From NCBI GenBank assembly GCA_012064415.1, contig SSNU01000317.1:225081-289080 (forward strand): a DNA stretch of 64,000 nt. The letters run 5' to 3'. Position numbers and translations under genes: made by a program. Shown here piece after piece: positions 38,062 to 49,026 of the stretch (positions within the stretch are counted from its first letter, which is position 1; every line of letters begins with the position of its first letter). The stretch comes from Gyrodactylus bullatarudis. Lineage: Eukaryota > Platyhelminthes > Monogenea > Gyrodactylidea > Gyrodactylidae. The notes below the pieces were generated by a model. That model saw nothing but the letters and a program-made list of their open reading frames with translations. It had not been told where the DNA came from and searched no databases.

Positions 38062-40020
38062 TCAATCAACTTCTTCAATGGTTGGTCCCTTTCCTCCATC
38101 ACCGGGTGCTGGACCACCAGCTCCTGGAGCACCTGGGAAACCACCGGGGAAGCCACCAGGCATTCCTGGCATACCTTCAGGCATACCACCAGCCTGATAC
38201 ATTTTAGTAATGATTGGAGTACAAATTGCTTCAAGTTCTTTTTGTTTATGTTCAAATTCGTCTTTCTCGGCAGTTGTATTTGCATCGAGCCAGTCCATAG
38301 TTTCTTTGCATTTTTCACTTATGGTCTTGATTTCTTCTGCAGAGAGCTTGTCTTTGACTTTTTCATCTTCAACAGTAGACTTCATGTTGTAGGCATAACT
38401 CTCAAGAGCATTTCTTGAAGAGATTTTGTCTTTGACAGCTTCATCATCAGCCTTGTACTTTTCAGCGTCATTAACCATGCGTTCGATTTCTTCCTTTGAC
38501 AGACGACCTTTATCATTGGTGATAGTTATCTTGTTTTCTTTGCCAGTTGATTTGTCCTTGGCAGAGACGTTAAGAATACCGTTAGCATCGATATCAAAAG
38601 TGACTTCAATTTGTGGAACACCTCTTGGAGCAGGGGGGATGCCACTCAATTCGAATTTACCTAGAAGATTGTTGTCTTTGGTCATAGCACGTTCACCTTC
38701 ATAGACTTGGATAAGAACACCGGGTTGGTTGTCGCTATAAGTTGTGAAGGTTTGAGTTTGCTTGGTTGGAATTGTAGTGTTTCTTTTGATGAGAGCAGTC
38801 ATAACACCACCGGCAGTCTCCAAACCAAGAGATAGTGGAGCAACATCGAGCAAAAGTAAATCTTGGATGTTTTCGTGTTTGTCACCCTTGAGAATGGCAG
38901 CCTGGACAGCAGCACCATAGGCGACAGCCTCATCAGGATTGATGGACTTGTTCAATTCACGACCGTTGAAGAAATCTTGGAGAAGCTTCTGAATTTTGGG
39001 GATACGAGTTGAACCACCAACCAAGACAACATCATGAATGTTAGCCTTTGCAAGACTTGAGTCCTTGAGGGCTTTCTCAACTGGATCCAAAGTACGACGG
39101 AAAAGATCAGCACACATTTCTTCAAATCGGGCACGAGTGATGCTAGTGTAAAAGTCAACACCTTCATAGAGGGAATCAATCTCAAGAGATGCTTGAGTGC
39201 TGGAACTAAGAGTTCTCTTTGCTCTTTCACATGCAGTTCTTAAACGTCTAACGGCTCTCTTGTTAGTGGAAATGTCCTTCTTGTTCTTTCTCTTGAATTC
39301 TTGAATGAAATGGTCAACAAGACGATTATCAAAATCTTCACCACCAAGATGAGTATCACCGGCAGTTGACTTGACCTCAAAGATACCGTCTTCAATGCTA
39401 AGGACAGAGACATCAAAAGTACCACCGCCAAGATCGAAAATAAGAACGTTTCTTTCAGTGCCAACCTTCTTGTCCAAACCATAGGCAATTGCAGCAGCAG
39501 TGGGCTCATTAATGATTCTTAGAACATTGAGACCAGCAATGACACCAGCATCCTTAGTAGCTTGTCTTTGACTATCGTTGAAGTAAGCAGGAACAGTGAT
39601 GACAGCTTCTTTGATTGTTGTACCGAGATAAGCATCAGCAGTCTCCTTCATTTTTGTAAGGACCATGGATGAAATTTCTTCTGGGAAAAAGTCTTTCTTC
39701 TCACCCTTGTATTCAACACGGATCTTTGGCTTTCCATCAGCACTGACAACTTCAAATGGCCAATGCTTGATATCAGTCTGGACAGAGGAGTCGTCAAACT
39801 TTCTTCCGATCAATCTCTTGGCATCAAAGACAGTGTTGGTTGGATTCATAGCGACCTGGTTCTTTGCTGAGTCACCAATGAGACGTTCAGTATCAGTGAA
39901 GGCAACATAACTAGGAGTAGTACGATTACCTTGATCGTTTGCAATGATTTCGACTTTGCCATGTTGGAAGACACCAACACATGAATAGGTTGTACCAAGA
40001 TCAATACCGACAGCAGACAT
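38062..40020 (-). CDS. HSP70: Cytosolic heat-shock protein 70
   Basis: An intron-free frame of 652 residues with all HSP70 signatures: [13 protein letters not shown] near the N-terminus, [14 protein letters not shown] around 197, [14 protein letters not shown] around 335, a GGMP/GGFP-rich tail, and the terminal EEVD that recruits TPR co-chaperones and marks the cytosolic/nuclear form. It is an ATP-dependent chaperone for folding and stress protection. Lack of introns plus heat-shock elements just upstream indicate a stress-inducible copy. Its coding sequence is visibly less AT-rich than its surroundings, as expected for a highly expressed gene. Confidence 0.97.
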   Translation of the reverse strand: MSAVGIDLGTTYSCVGVFQHGKVEIIANDQGNRTTPSYVAFTDTERLIGDSAKNQVAMNPTNTVFDAKRLIGRKFDDSSVQTDIKHWPFEVVSADGKPKIRVEYKGEKKDFFPEEISSMVLTKMKETADAYLGTTIKEAVITVPAYFNDSQRQATKDAGVIAGLNVLRIINEPTAAAIAYGLDKKVGTERNVLIFDLGGGTFDVSVLSIEDGIFEVKSTAGDTHLGGEDFDNRLVDHFIQEFKRKNKKDISTNKRAVRRLRTACERAKRTLSSSTQASLEIDSLYEGVDFYTSITRARFEEMCADLFRRTLDPVEKALKDSSLAKANIHDVVLVGGSTRIPKIQKLLQDFFNGRELNKSINPDEAVAYGAAVQAAILKGDKHENIQDLLLLDVAPLSLGLETAGGVMTALIKRNTTIPTKQTQTFTTYSDNQPGVLIQVYEGERAMTKDNNLLGKFELSGIPPAPRGVPQIEVTFDIDANGILNVSAKDKSTGKENKITITNDKGRLSKEEIERMVNDAEKYKADDEAVKDKISSRNALESYAYNMKSTVEDEKVKDKLSAEEIKTISEKCKETMDWLDANTTAEKDEFEHKQKELEAICTPIITKMYQAGGMPEGMPGMPGGFPGGFPGAPGAGGPAPGDGGKGPTIEEVD

Positions 40021-40077
40021 TTTAAAAGCTTATGATAGTACAAAGGATTACTGGAATGAGAATCACGCAGTGCTCGT

Positions 40078-40205
40078 GCTAATTTATAGTTATAATTCAT
40101 CTAGAACATTCCATAACCAATGACCAAAGGTTATTTTCGACCAATCAGAATATGGACCAATGAAAATGCAGCTAATGAAATAAAGAAAGTTCTAGAATAT
40201 TCTAT
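40078..40205 (-). promoter_or_regulatory. HSP70 promoter: TATA, CCAAT boxes and heat-shock elements
   Basis: Read on the minus strand toward HSP70: a perfect four-unit heat-shock element GAAnnTTCnnGAAnnTTC at 40185-40202, three CCAAT boxes (plus-strand CCAAT near 40117, 40141 and 40157), a second GAA/TTC pair at about 40104-40113, and a TATAAATT box at about 40080-40088, some 60-70 bases before the ATG. This is the classic layout of a heat-inducible promoter. Confidence 0.85.
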
Positions 40206-40367
40206 GATCAATTTTTTGCATGTGATTACCAAAAAAATCAATTTTGCACTCTATTTTCACCGATTTGAGTTCACACGAACCTTGATTTCTGCCAAGAATC
40301 CCTACTGTGTATATGTAATCTTCTAGAGTCGATTGTTTTTGTAAACATGAAAATGATTCTTTGTTTT

Positions 40368-40537
40368 GCCCGGTTTGGCGTTGTGGTATCTCTCACCTCT
40401 CATTCGGACCTCCTTACTCTCGGTTCTAGGTTCAAACCCTCCCACACCGGGCACATTGAACACTCTTTCCCTGTTCCCTTATTTGTACAAATCATTTCTA
40501 TGAATAAATATAAATGTTTCAATTTCAAAAAAAAAAA
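40368..40537 (+). mobile_element. tRNA-derived SINE
   Basis: The head folds like a tRNA acceptor: GCCCGGT (40368-40374) pairs perfectly with ACCGGGC (40446-40452). Box A-like TGGCGTTGTGG lies near 40376-40386 and box B GGTTCAAACCC at 40429-40439, both internal Pol III promoter elements. An unrelated AT-rich body follows and ends in an A-run (40527-40537). The D and T arms do not pair fully, so this is not a working tRNA. Clear flanking duplications were not found. Confidence 0.8.
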
Positions 40538-41581
40538 CATTCCTTTCAGTCAGTTTTATTGTATGAATTAGATTACATTGTTGAATCCAAATTTATTTAT
40601 TCATTTCAGTATTAAAAATAATCAGTGATTATTAATAACTGATCATTTGCAGTCTTGATGTTTCTTGAATTTTTCTTTTTCTTTGCAAAATTTCTTACAT
40701 TTATCGCGTTTCTAACTTTACTTGAGGTTCTTCTCATGATAAAATGCTACATTTAGTGGTATGAAGATGCTCTCTTCAAACTTTGATAAACTCTTTTGGA
40801 CTTTTAGACTTGGAATTTTTTAAGCTTAAAAACGATTTAGAAACCATTTTCAGCTTTGAAAATAACGTTAATTTTAAACTGAGTCTTTTTAATCGTTTGT
40901 TACTAACGAATTGTATAAAATGTACCACTTGTATTCAAGAAAAATTTCCCCTATAATATTTTTAAAATGAAAATCTTTATTTGATCTTGAATAAAATTCA
41001 TAATTACTTATAAGTATATTCATGAAATATAAATGAATATGATATTCAATTGATGTTTTGAAACAAAGTATTGAATGATTTTTATGAAAAGATACGAATA
41101 AACAATACGCTTATGGATTCAAATAAATTGAGGTATTTCTTAGATAAACAAAAAATTAAGTTTATTTTATAAACATGATGTTTGAAACTCAGCAAACTAT
41201 GATAGATAATTGATAGAATTCATTGAGAAAATCTTTCACGATTGTAAATAAACATTTTGAATCAATTACTAATGAATTATTGGCAATTATTAAGTCGGGT
41301 TCTAAGTTTTTGAAAAATCTATTGTAGAATCTAAGTTATTCGGAAATCCAATGTTGTTACAGAGAGTGGATTCATTTAAAGAGTATATGATGTTTATTTT
41401 AAATAATTAATTTCACTTAATAAGATATTCCATATAAATTCACCGATTGGTTTATTTTTTCAATTAAAAGTGATGAATCTTTTGAATTTATTAATCAGTG
41501 ATTCATGAATGAAACACACGTGCTAACAAGTAGATAAAAATGAAAACTCAATGGAAAAGACATCAAAATTAAAGAGATGTA
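40538..41581. other. Spacer, no gene seen
   Basis: About 1 kb of AT-rich sequence between the SINE and the first innexin. The right part should include the innexin 3' UTR. Confidence 0.5.
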
Positions 41582-43048
41582 TTAAATTAAATTTTCACGT
41601 TCCAATTTTAGTCTACTCAAAAAAATCTTGCCTTTCCTTCTTGCTCTGTCAAGGTAGATTGTAACCTTTTGATCGGTACTTCTACGATAAACTTCTGTGA
41701 GTATTTCCCGGAAGACAGATTCATTAGAGTTTTGCAGTGCTATTTTAACCACAAAGACGATGTCATTGTAAAAAAACCGACCGATAAACCTGTCAACATT
41801 CTTCTCATTCTTCATTTCCTCTTCGATAAGTTTATCTCGAAACTTTTTCTTTTCATCTCCAGTCAGTTTTTCAAGCTCTTCCAACTTGTCAACCCAATAG
41901 TCCTGATCTTCTCTGGCTACGGCCTTTTTGCGGGAGACAGTCTTTTGATCTTCAAAGTAGATTAAACTTTTGATGAATTTTCTATTCTTCTTCTTATCCA
42001 TGACAACTAGCCAATTAGGAATGCTCACGATGACTACAACCATGGCGAATAGGACCCAGAACCAAATGAAAATGAAGACCTTCTCCAAGAGTAGATTCAG
42101 TGGGATACTACACTGGGATGTAAACGTGTTAACTGTGCCGAGAATGCGAAATTTCAGTCTGCATAAACCAACCCTGGGGAAGATGGTTGATGACTCAATA
42201 TCTTTACCCAGGATGAGAAACTTTATGGCCCTGGTCCCATAGAAATTCTCCTCGGACATGTCATTAAAATAGGTTTCCACGAATATTAAAATCATCAAAT
42301 CAGTGAGAATGTACAAGGCCTTCTTTAAAAGATAGTACAAGAGCATACGATTATCTAGATTTAGTTTAATTATTCGCTTTCTATAGTCGCGAACTTTACC
42401 TTCCTCTTTCTCTGTTAAGATGTCCCTTTTGGAATTCATCCTCTTATGGCATTTGAAAAAGTCTCTAAAAGTTTTTTTTTCGTCTTCTTCATCATTTTCA
42501 TCCAAAAGTTCATGTTTCAGTGTGATGTCTCTTTTAATCTGATCTTTGAGCACGTTGTACATGAAGTAGTCAGCAGCCATTTTTATGCCTTCCTTGTCAT
42601 CAGCTTCAATTCGATAAGTGTAATCGACAAAGTTCTTTGCTTGTCGCATGTCTGGCGCTAAGAGTTCCATGAAAATATCTGGAATCATAACAGAGATAGC
42701 CATGATTCCAATAAAGTATGGTATCCAAATGTGATATCTTTGCAACAGAGGGGTGTACGCTTCCCATTCTTTATCGTTTTGTGGAAACTTCATTGCGAAA
42801 TTGGTTCGCATTGGTATGATACCATAAATGTAACAATACTGGTTAACATACTCTTGTACATATTCTCCACCCTCTGATGTAGAGAGGTAGCAGTTGAAGG
42901 ACTCGCCAAAATACTGTTTTGTTGACACAATGATTGCAATGAATGTTAACAGGGCTGATGAAATCCTCGTGTTGACTTTATCAGCGACATCTTGAGCCTC
43001 ATGGTATCGGGTCGGCTCAAGGCGAAAGGTAAAATAGACATAATCCAT
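41582..43048 (-). CDS. Innexin (gap-junction channel protein), copy A
   Basis: An intron-free frame of 488 residues with the four-membrane-span innexin layout. TM1 is about 29-48, ending VSTKQYFGE (family: VSTKQYVGD). First-loop cysteines are C53 and C72 (QYCYI). TM2 is about 106-128, TM3 about 235-257; second-loop cysteines are C296 and C313 in GLCR...TSQCSIPLN; TM4 is about 322-349 with EKVFIFIWFW. The usual YYQWV at the start of TM2 is replaced by YHIWI, so the protein is divergent. The long, charged tail is cytoplasmic. Innexins form intercellular channels in protostomes. A TATATAAATA box lies upstream on the minus strand (about 43213-43224). The paralogue copy B lies 1.2 kb upstream in the same orientation. 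Confidence 0.92.
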   Translation of the reverse strand: MDYVYFTFRLEPTRYHEAQDVADKVNTRISSALLTFIAIIVSTKQYFGESFNCYLSTSEGGEYVQEYVNQYCYIYGIIPMRTNFAMKFPQNDKEWEAYTPLLQRYHIWIPYFIGIMAISVMIPDIFMELLAPDMRQAKNFVDYTYRIEADDKEGIKMAADYFMYNVLKDQIKRDITLKHELLDENDEEDEKKTFRDFFKCHKRMNSKRDILTEKEEGKVRDYRKRIIKLNLDNRMLLYYLLKKALYILTDLMILIFVETYFNDMSEENFYGTRAIKFLILGKDIESSTIFPRVGLCRLKFRILGTVNTFTSQCSIPLNLLLEKVFIFIWFWVLFAMVVVIVSIPNWLVVMDKKKNRKFIKSLIYFEDQKTVSRKKAVAREDQDYWVDKLEELEKLTGDEKKKFRDKLIEEEMKNEKNVDRFIGRFFYNDIVFVVKIALQNSNESVFREILTEVYRRSTDQKVTIYLDRARRKGKIFLSRLKLERENLI

Positions 43049-44237
43049 ACTCCTTTCTCTTTCCGAAGTAAGGATTCAATCCGTCAAAATGAGTTTATCA
43101 TAAGAATTGTTCAGTTATTCTTATTATTTAATTACATCATAATCATCATCATGAAATTACACAAAAATAAATAAATTCTCTAAAAGTCCTTCTATTATAA
43201 CAATGTATGCTAGATATTTATATAAACAGACTACTCTGCTACCAGTAAAATTGTAGCTGATTATAAATATTGATCTAAGAACCTCCTAATATTATGTTAA
43301 AGATCAAATCAAAGTTTCTTTATTCATTAAAATTTCCAGTCAACAGTCTATTTTTAAATTATGTAAAGATTAGCTATGCAATGCAATACAATATATGCAT
43401 ATGGAAATGTGTTGCCTACCTTAACTATTTGAAGGAAAATTTTTTTTTTTCAAATTTCGATGCGAAATTCCCATTTTTTTGAAGTTTGAGTTGAAAATTT
43501 GAATTAATTTGAAATTGGCAAGGTTTTTCATGATCAGAATAAGACAAGAAAACCAATTATGCTGGATCTGATCTGGGGAATGATCTCATTACCTTTCGGG
43601 AGTTGAGTCAATTTATCAGTCATTTTCACTTCTTGAAAATCCTTGATAAACTTCTTCTGAACAAAGTCGCACTTCCAAATCATTAAACATTTTCAGCTAA
43701 AAATCGGAATTTGGAATCAAATCAAAATTCGAAAATAATAATAATGGTTAAATAATTTAATTTAAATCAAAAAATACAGTTGCCGCCTCTTATTTCTCTC
43801 AAAGTTTACTCAGAATCGTGTTTATCTCACAGCAATGGATTCGTTTTCATGTCATCGATGTTAAAAAGTCCTCAGGCTCTTTGTTATTCAGATAAAATAC
43901 TACAAAATATAAAAAGAGTAAATGTAAATTTCTACTCAAAGACACTGAGTAAGCAATTTTTGAAGGTACAGGTGTTTCAATTGTTGAACTAGAAACTCCT
44001 TTGAGATGTTTACTTGGATTTTAGACTTTTGATTTTTCAGCTACAGGTCCACGTTTGCATAAAGAATAAAATGAAAATAATCCAACCTACATTCTTTCAT
44101 AAGAAATCAGTGAGACTTCAAATGTATTTTATTAAAAAAATTAATTTTAATTACAATTATAAATTTCAACTCTTAGATGAGTAATAAATCGATTTTTTGA
44201 AAAGAGTAGAATTAGATTCTAGAAATTTCTAGGTGCC
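43049..44237. other. Spacer between innexins with foldback remnant
   Basis: It holds the copy A promoter and, at about 43430-43740, a decayed foldback copy with the AAGACAAGAAAACCAATTAT interior block and opposed arms. The open frame 43780-43992 shows no family features. Confidence 0.55.
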
Positions 44238-45563
44238 TTAAATTTCAGCAATTCTGAGGTACAAACTGACAATCTTCTCAGTAAATCTATAGTAGATTTC
44301 CTTGAAAATTTCCCTAGTCATTGACTCATTCGAGTTCTCATATATAATTCTTATCATGAAGAGAATATCTTTGAGGAAGTATCTGTCGATAAACTGATTG
44401 ATGTTATCCTCGTTCCTCATTTCACTTTCAATGATTTTTTTCAACTTTTTTTCTCTCTCTGCTTCGTTCTTGATTTCCTTTAGTGACTGGTGGATTTCAC
44501 ACCAGTTTTGAGTTGATTTCACAAACTTTTGTCCAGGAAATAGCATAGTTTTTATATAACTTTTTCTCTTCATCTTGGTCAACATCAAAACCCATGCCGG
44601 TACGCTAACAATCATTAGTACCAACACGAATATGATCCAAAACCAGATGAGTACAAATAATTTTTCAGTCAACATGTTTATCGGTATTGAACACTGGGCA
44701 GTGTAAGTATTAATAGCTCCAGCTATTCGTAGTTGAACTCGACACAATCCAAATCTTGGAAAAATACTCGAAGATTCACAGTCTTTGCCCATGATCAAAT
44801 GCTTCAAGGCCATAAGGCCGTAGGTTTCATTTTCTGATTTATCATTGAAATACTCTTCAATGTAATACAAGGACAACAAATTTATTATGATGAACATGAT
44901 CTTCTTTACTAAATAATGAAATATTAGATTACGATCGAAAGACTTTTTAATTCTCAGCCTCATGTAATTAGAGACAGCTGAGTTCACTTGACATTTGGCT
45001 GTTGGATCTCGATTCTCAAGAATATCTCTCTTCATTTCAAGATCCTTTTTGATTTGATCTTTGAGAATGGTGGCCATGAAAAAATTGGCGACCATTTGAA
45101 TTTTCTCTGTTTGTTTATGACGCAGCTTGTAAGTCATTATGACAAGTTCCTTAACATGACGAAATTCTGGTGTTACTATGCGAAAGTACATGTCAGGCAA
45201 CAAATATGCAATCGACATTAAACCAAGTATATATGGAATCCAGATATAATGATTTTGGGGTAAGTTCATATATGATCGCCATTCCTCTTCTGTTTGAGGT
45301 AAATGATTGGATAAATTCCCAGTTATTGGGACAACACCATGAATGTAACAATGCGTATTGACGTAACCAAGGAAGTTGGCACCACTTTCAATTGTTGCAA
45401 GATAGCAGGAGAATATTTCCCCGAAATATGTCTTTGCTGTCAAGATTAGAGTGACAAAAACCAAAACTGAATGAGTTATATCTGAATTGAGTTTATCGGA
45501 GAAGTCTTGAACACCGTAATATCGGATTGGTTCAAGGTTATGCGCTAAATGAAGATATTCCAT
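44238..45563 (-). CDS. Innexin (gap-junction channel protein), copy B
   Basis: An intron-free frame of 441 residues, clearly paralogous to copy A. It has the same spacing of first-loop cysteines (C53, C72), TM1 ending LTAKTYFGE, NHYIWIPYILG at TM2 instead of YYQWV, second loop GLCRVQLRIAGAINTYTAQC, and TM4 EKLFVLIWFWIIFVLVLMIV. Loops and tail differ most, and the cytoplasmic loop is shorter than in A. The tandem, same-strand arrangement points to a local duplication. Two subunits could co-assemble, but that is not shown by sequence. Confidence 0.92.
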   Translation of the reverse strand: MEYLHLAHNLEPIRYYGVQDFSDKLNSDITHSVLVFVTLILTAKTYFGEIFSCYLATIESGANFLGYVNTHCYIHGVVPITGNLSNHLPQTEEEWRSYMNLPQNHYIWIPYILGLMSIAYLLPDMYFRIVTPEFRHVKELVIMTYKLRHKQTEKIQMVANFFMATILKDQIKKDLEMKRDILENRDPTAKCQVNSAVSNYMRLRIKKSFDRNLIFHYLVKKIMFIIINLLSLYYIEEYFNDKSENETYGLMALKHLIMGKDCESSSIFPRFGLCRVQLRIAGAINTYTAQCSIPINMLTEKLFVLIWFWIIFVLVLMIVSVPAWVLMLTKMKRKSYIKTMLFPGQKFVKSTQNWCEIHQSLKEIKNEAEREKKLKKIIESEMRNEDNINQFIDRYFLKDILFMIRIIYENSNESMTREIFKEIYYRFTEKIVSLYLRIAEI

Positions 45564-47060
45564 CTAAATTTTAGATTCTAAAAGAGTATACCTTGAAGGT
45601 ATCGTATCAAATTATAATTTCATTAATGATTTAATTTCTTTATTCATCCTGAATAAAATTAGAACATATCTTGTAATTACAGACTATTTAGATTTGATAA
45701 AGTACCCTCAATCATGTTCTGATATTTAAAATAAAATGATGACGAAATAACTTGTCTCATGAAATTAGATTAAATTGTTTTTTATAACATTTACTTGATA
45801 GTAGTTATATGAATTTAGAGATAATTCAGCCTAAAATGTACAATCTGTAGGAGTAGATGAGCGTAGAAGCAGACCAGCCAAATCTTATCCTGGTTTTCAT
45901 ATAACCGATGTATTATTTATGAATAAATTTCCCATAGAATAAAATCAAAGGTATATTTCGAACAATTTTAAAAATAGAAATTTTCGCCTAAAGGAAAAAG
46001 ACTAAAAAATAAAGTCCAAAATAAAAAATTCCTTCTTCAAGAGCACTTGAATTTGCTGAAACGGAATTCTTGAAAAGAAAAAACAATTATGACAAGAACA
46101 GAATATTAATCTAACATAGGGAACTGGATTTAATTGAAAAAATTAGATTTGATAATTTGCAGTTTTTGTGTCATTCTTTTTACGCTGCATTAGGAGTTTA
46201 TCATTGATCCTCAATTCTTTCATCAAAAAATCCAATTTGGTCAAGTTATTTTTGGATCATGAGGGCCATTTCCACGATATGAAGAAAAAGTCAATTTTAA
46301 AGAAATTTAAGTAATAAAAAATTACCATTTTTTGAACTTCGAGTTGAAAACTTTTGCTGTTTGCGAATTTAGAGAGTGATCAAAAGTTGATCTTTATGAT
46401 CACAATAAGACAAGAAAACCGATTATCACTAAAAGTCCAAAGATGAATTCGTTAGGAATTGTAGTTAGGAAATATTAATCATCAAAATTGATCAAAAAAT
46501 CAAAATTCAATTTTCCCACGATAACGGGTTGTTTCTCAAATTCTGATTGATTTCATATTTGATTTTTTTTGATTAATCGTGATCGAAAAAATAAAACTTT
46601 GATCACTTTCTCATTTTTTTCTACTCAAAGTTTAGAAAAGTGGCCGAGTCGTGATTTGAAAAATGGCATAATTATCTTAAAAATTGATTTTTTCAAAAAA
46701 TTTTCCTCCCATTTTTGATCCCATTTTGATTTTTATGATCCCATTAAGAAAAGATAACTTGATTCATTTGGAAAAACTGTGTGTCAAAAAATCTTGATCA
46801 AATTCGATTTCTTGATGAAAAAACTGAGAATTTTGAAAAATCATATATCTCCGTCTTCATATTGACTAGTAGTCAATGACAACTTATTAGTAAATTATAT
46901 TTTAGATAAACAGATTCACATAAAGAATCAACTCAAAAATTATTTCATTGATAGGATTAATTAATGTTTCAAATGTGTTTTTGGCATGTGAAGGTGCCAT
47001 TACTATTGGAGACAGAAATATGACAAAAATATCCTTTATTATTCGTTACAATCGAATTTC
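45564..47060. other. Spacer with foldback remnants
   Basis: No gene recognised. A decayed foldback copy spans about 46290-46870: interior block GATCACAATAAGACAAGAAA near 46400 and a right terminus with AAAAATCATATATCTCC near 46840-46865. Confidence 0.5.
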
Positions 47061-47502
47061 ATTGAACTAGTTAATAAGGAATTCATTAAGAGGATATTAG
47101 AAGACTAGTGAATATGTATTTATAAAGCTTTTATTTCACCGGATCTTGTCAGTCTCTTCCACCGGCTGACGAGGAGAAGTAGGGACTGGAATTACTGTAT
47201 AATGAAATAAATGAAAACCCTGACATTAGAAAAAAAGGGAAGGAAAAGGAAAAGATGCAGTGGGCAGTTAAAAATTAACAAACTATAATTATAATTTCAG
47301 TCCCTACCTTTCCTCGTCAACATCAACTCAAAAAGGTGAACCTGATCAACCAATCAGAGGATTCCACAAATGTACTAATTTTCTGTATAAATATCTAGCC
47401 TGTGTAAGAGTGTGACGGGATCCGGTGAAATAAAAGCTTTACAACTCCATATTCACTAGTCTTCTAATATCCTCTTAATGAATTCCTCATTAACTAGTTC
47501 AG
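47061..47502. mobile_element. TIR element with promoter-like interior
   Basis: Terminal inverted repeats of about 90 bases (47061-47147 and 47413-47502) share GAACTAGTTAAT, AAGAGGATATTAGAAGAC and TTTTATTTCACCGGATC. A second inverted pair lies inside (GTAGGGACTG near 47180 and CAGTCCCTAC near 47300). A CCAAT box (about 47361) and TATAAATA (about 47384) lie in the right half. Non-autonomous. Confidence 0.75.
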
Positions 47503-47860
47503 TAAATGTATTCGAAGAAGCACGGCAATACTTCCCTCTGAATCGAATTTCAAACTATCAGAAAGATCATTTTATAACAAATATAAATTCATTCATTACT
47601 TTATGAGGAGATATTCAAAAAATAGAATTGAAAGAAAAGTTGGGTTCAGTTGAAATAATTTCATTTTATTTAAAAAATAATCATGTTGATACATAATATT
47701 TCTTAACCAATCAGATCATGTCAATTATGATTGGTCAATCAAAATCCAATACATATAGGAAATAATGATGAGAAATACCTCTGCAATTAATTATTCAATA
47801 ATTCTTGCATCAAAGGCCATTATAGTCCAAAATTAAAAGTCATTGAGATATATAACTAAT

Positions 47861-47971
47861 ATGGAAGTAATCGTTAATCCCAAGGTCTCTGATGATGACA
47901 CTGTTCAGTGCAGCAATAAGGTGAAACGTTATTTTCGCAAGCAAACCAATCCGAATATCGTCCCCATAAGG
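47861..47971 (+). CDS. Possible first exon of an unidentified gene
   Basis: ATG at 47861 opens 37 codons (MEVIVNPKVSDDD...) ending at a good donor GTGAGT. Upstream are CCAAT/ATTGG boxes (about 47707, 47734, 47748) in a promoter-like array. Codon use looks genuine. The next exon is unclear: an acceptor-like site near 48087 leads only to short frames, and from 48301 onward two repeats are inserted. It may be the 5' piece of a gene broken or stretched by these insertions. Family unknown. Confidence 0.35.
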
Positions 47972-48300
47972 GTGAGTATTTGATTTCATTTATTGAATGC
48001 TTTATCAATAAATTTGGAAATTCTTTGTTGAGCAATAAGAGTTGCGAGGTATTTCTATTACATGTTATTTTATCATGTCATTCATTAAAGACTCAAAAAA
48101 TACTTCGTTTACCTTGTCTTCTACCAACGAGATAGTCAGCCAACCACTTTATTGTCAATCTATGCTGAACAGCTCCCTGAAGAACTTTTTGATTCAAAAC
48201 TCATCACCCATTCCATGAGAAATCTATTAATCTCCTGGAATACGCAATGATACTAGCTCTATCATTCTGCAAACTCGTACTACACTATTTCAAAAGATAT

Positions 48301-49026
48301 AAAGCTAGTTGACATGAAGATGAGAATTTCCTATTTTTACAAAAAACTCAATATTTTTATCCAGAAAGTCAGGAAAAAATTTATTTTTCGGATTCCACTA
48401 TGAAATGAGCGGATTAGTTTTGAATACAAAAAAAATTTAATCTGACCAAAATTGAGCCGTGTTTTGAATTTCGGAAATGTTTCAAATTTCCACTTTTTCA
48501 ACTTTAGAACCCAAAATTTTTATCGATTTCAAAGATTTGAAGCAGTTAAATATTGATATTCAGGATCAAAATTAGACGAAGATTTCGAATTTGCCGTAGA
48601 ATTTGAGAGAAAATTACTCTTTCCAAGAAAAAGTTCAATCTCTATATTTTGGATGATTTTCCCTCGTGATTATCGAAAAATTCAAATGGTTCGATTTCCC
48701 ACCGTAATGACGAATTTCTGTGAATTCCTGCATGCGAATTCGAAATCTTCGTCTAATTTTGATCCTGAATATCAATATTTAACTGCTTCAAATCTTTGAA
48801 ATCGATAAAAATTTTGGGTTCTAAAGTTGAAAAAGTGGAAATTTGAAACATTTCCGAAATTCAAAACACGGCTCAATTTTGGTCAGATTAAATTTTTTTT
48901 GTATTCAAAACTAATCCGCTCATTTCATAGTGGAATCCGAAAAATAAATTTTTTCCTGACTTTCTGGATAAAAATATTGAGTTTTTTGTAAAAATAGGAA
49001 ATTCTCATCTTCATGTCAATTAGGTT
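48301..49026. repeat. Foldback element with near-identical arms
   Basis: Arms of about 290 bases (48301-48591 and 48736-49026) are inverted copies that I could follow with essentially no mismatch except at the outermost bases. The spacer is about 145 bases. The terminus TTGACATGAAGATGAGAATT is a variant of the family terminus at 1368. It directly abuts the TIR element starting at 49027. Confidence 0.85.

Noticed and set aside
38062..40020. Several ORFs on both strands overlapping HSP70
   Set aside because: All are frame shadows of the less AT-rich HSP70 coding sequence.
40368..40452. A functional tRNA gene
   Set aside because: The acceptor stem pairs but the D and T arms do not form proper stems, and an A-tailed body follows; a SINE explains it better.
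47160..47200. A hammerhead core (CTGACGAGG) in the 47-kb TIR element
   Set aside because: No GAAA segment follows at the right distance; it is part of an internal inverted repeat.
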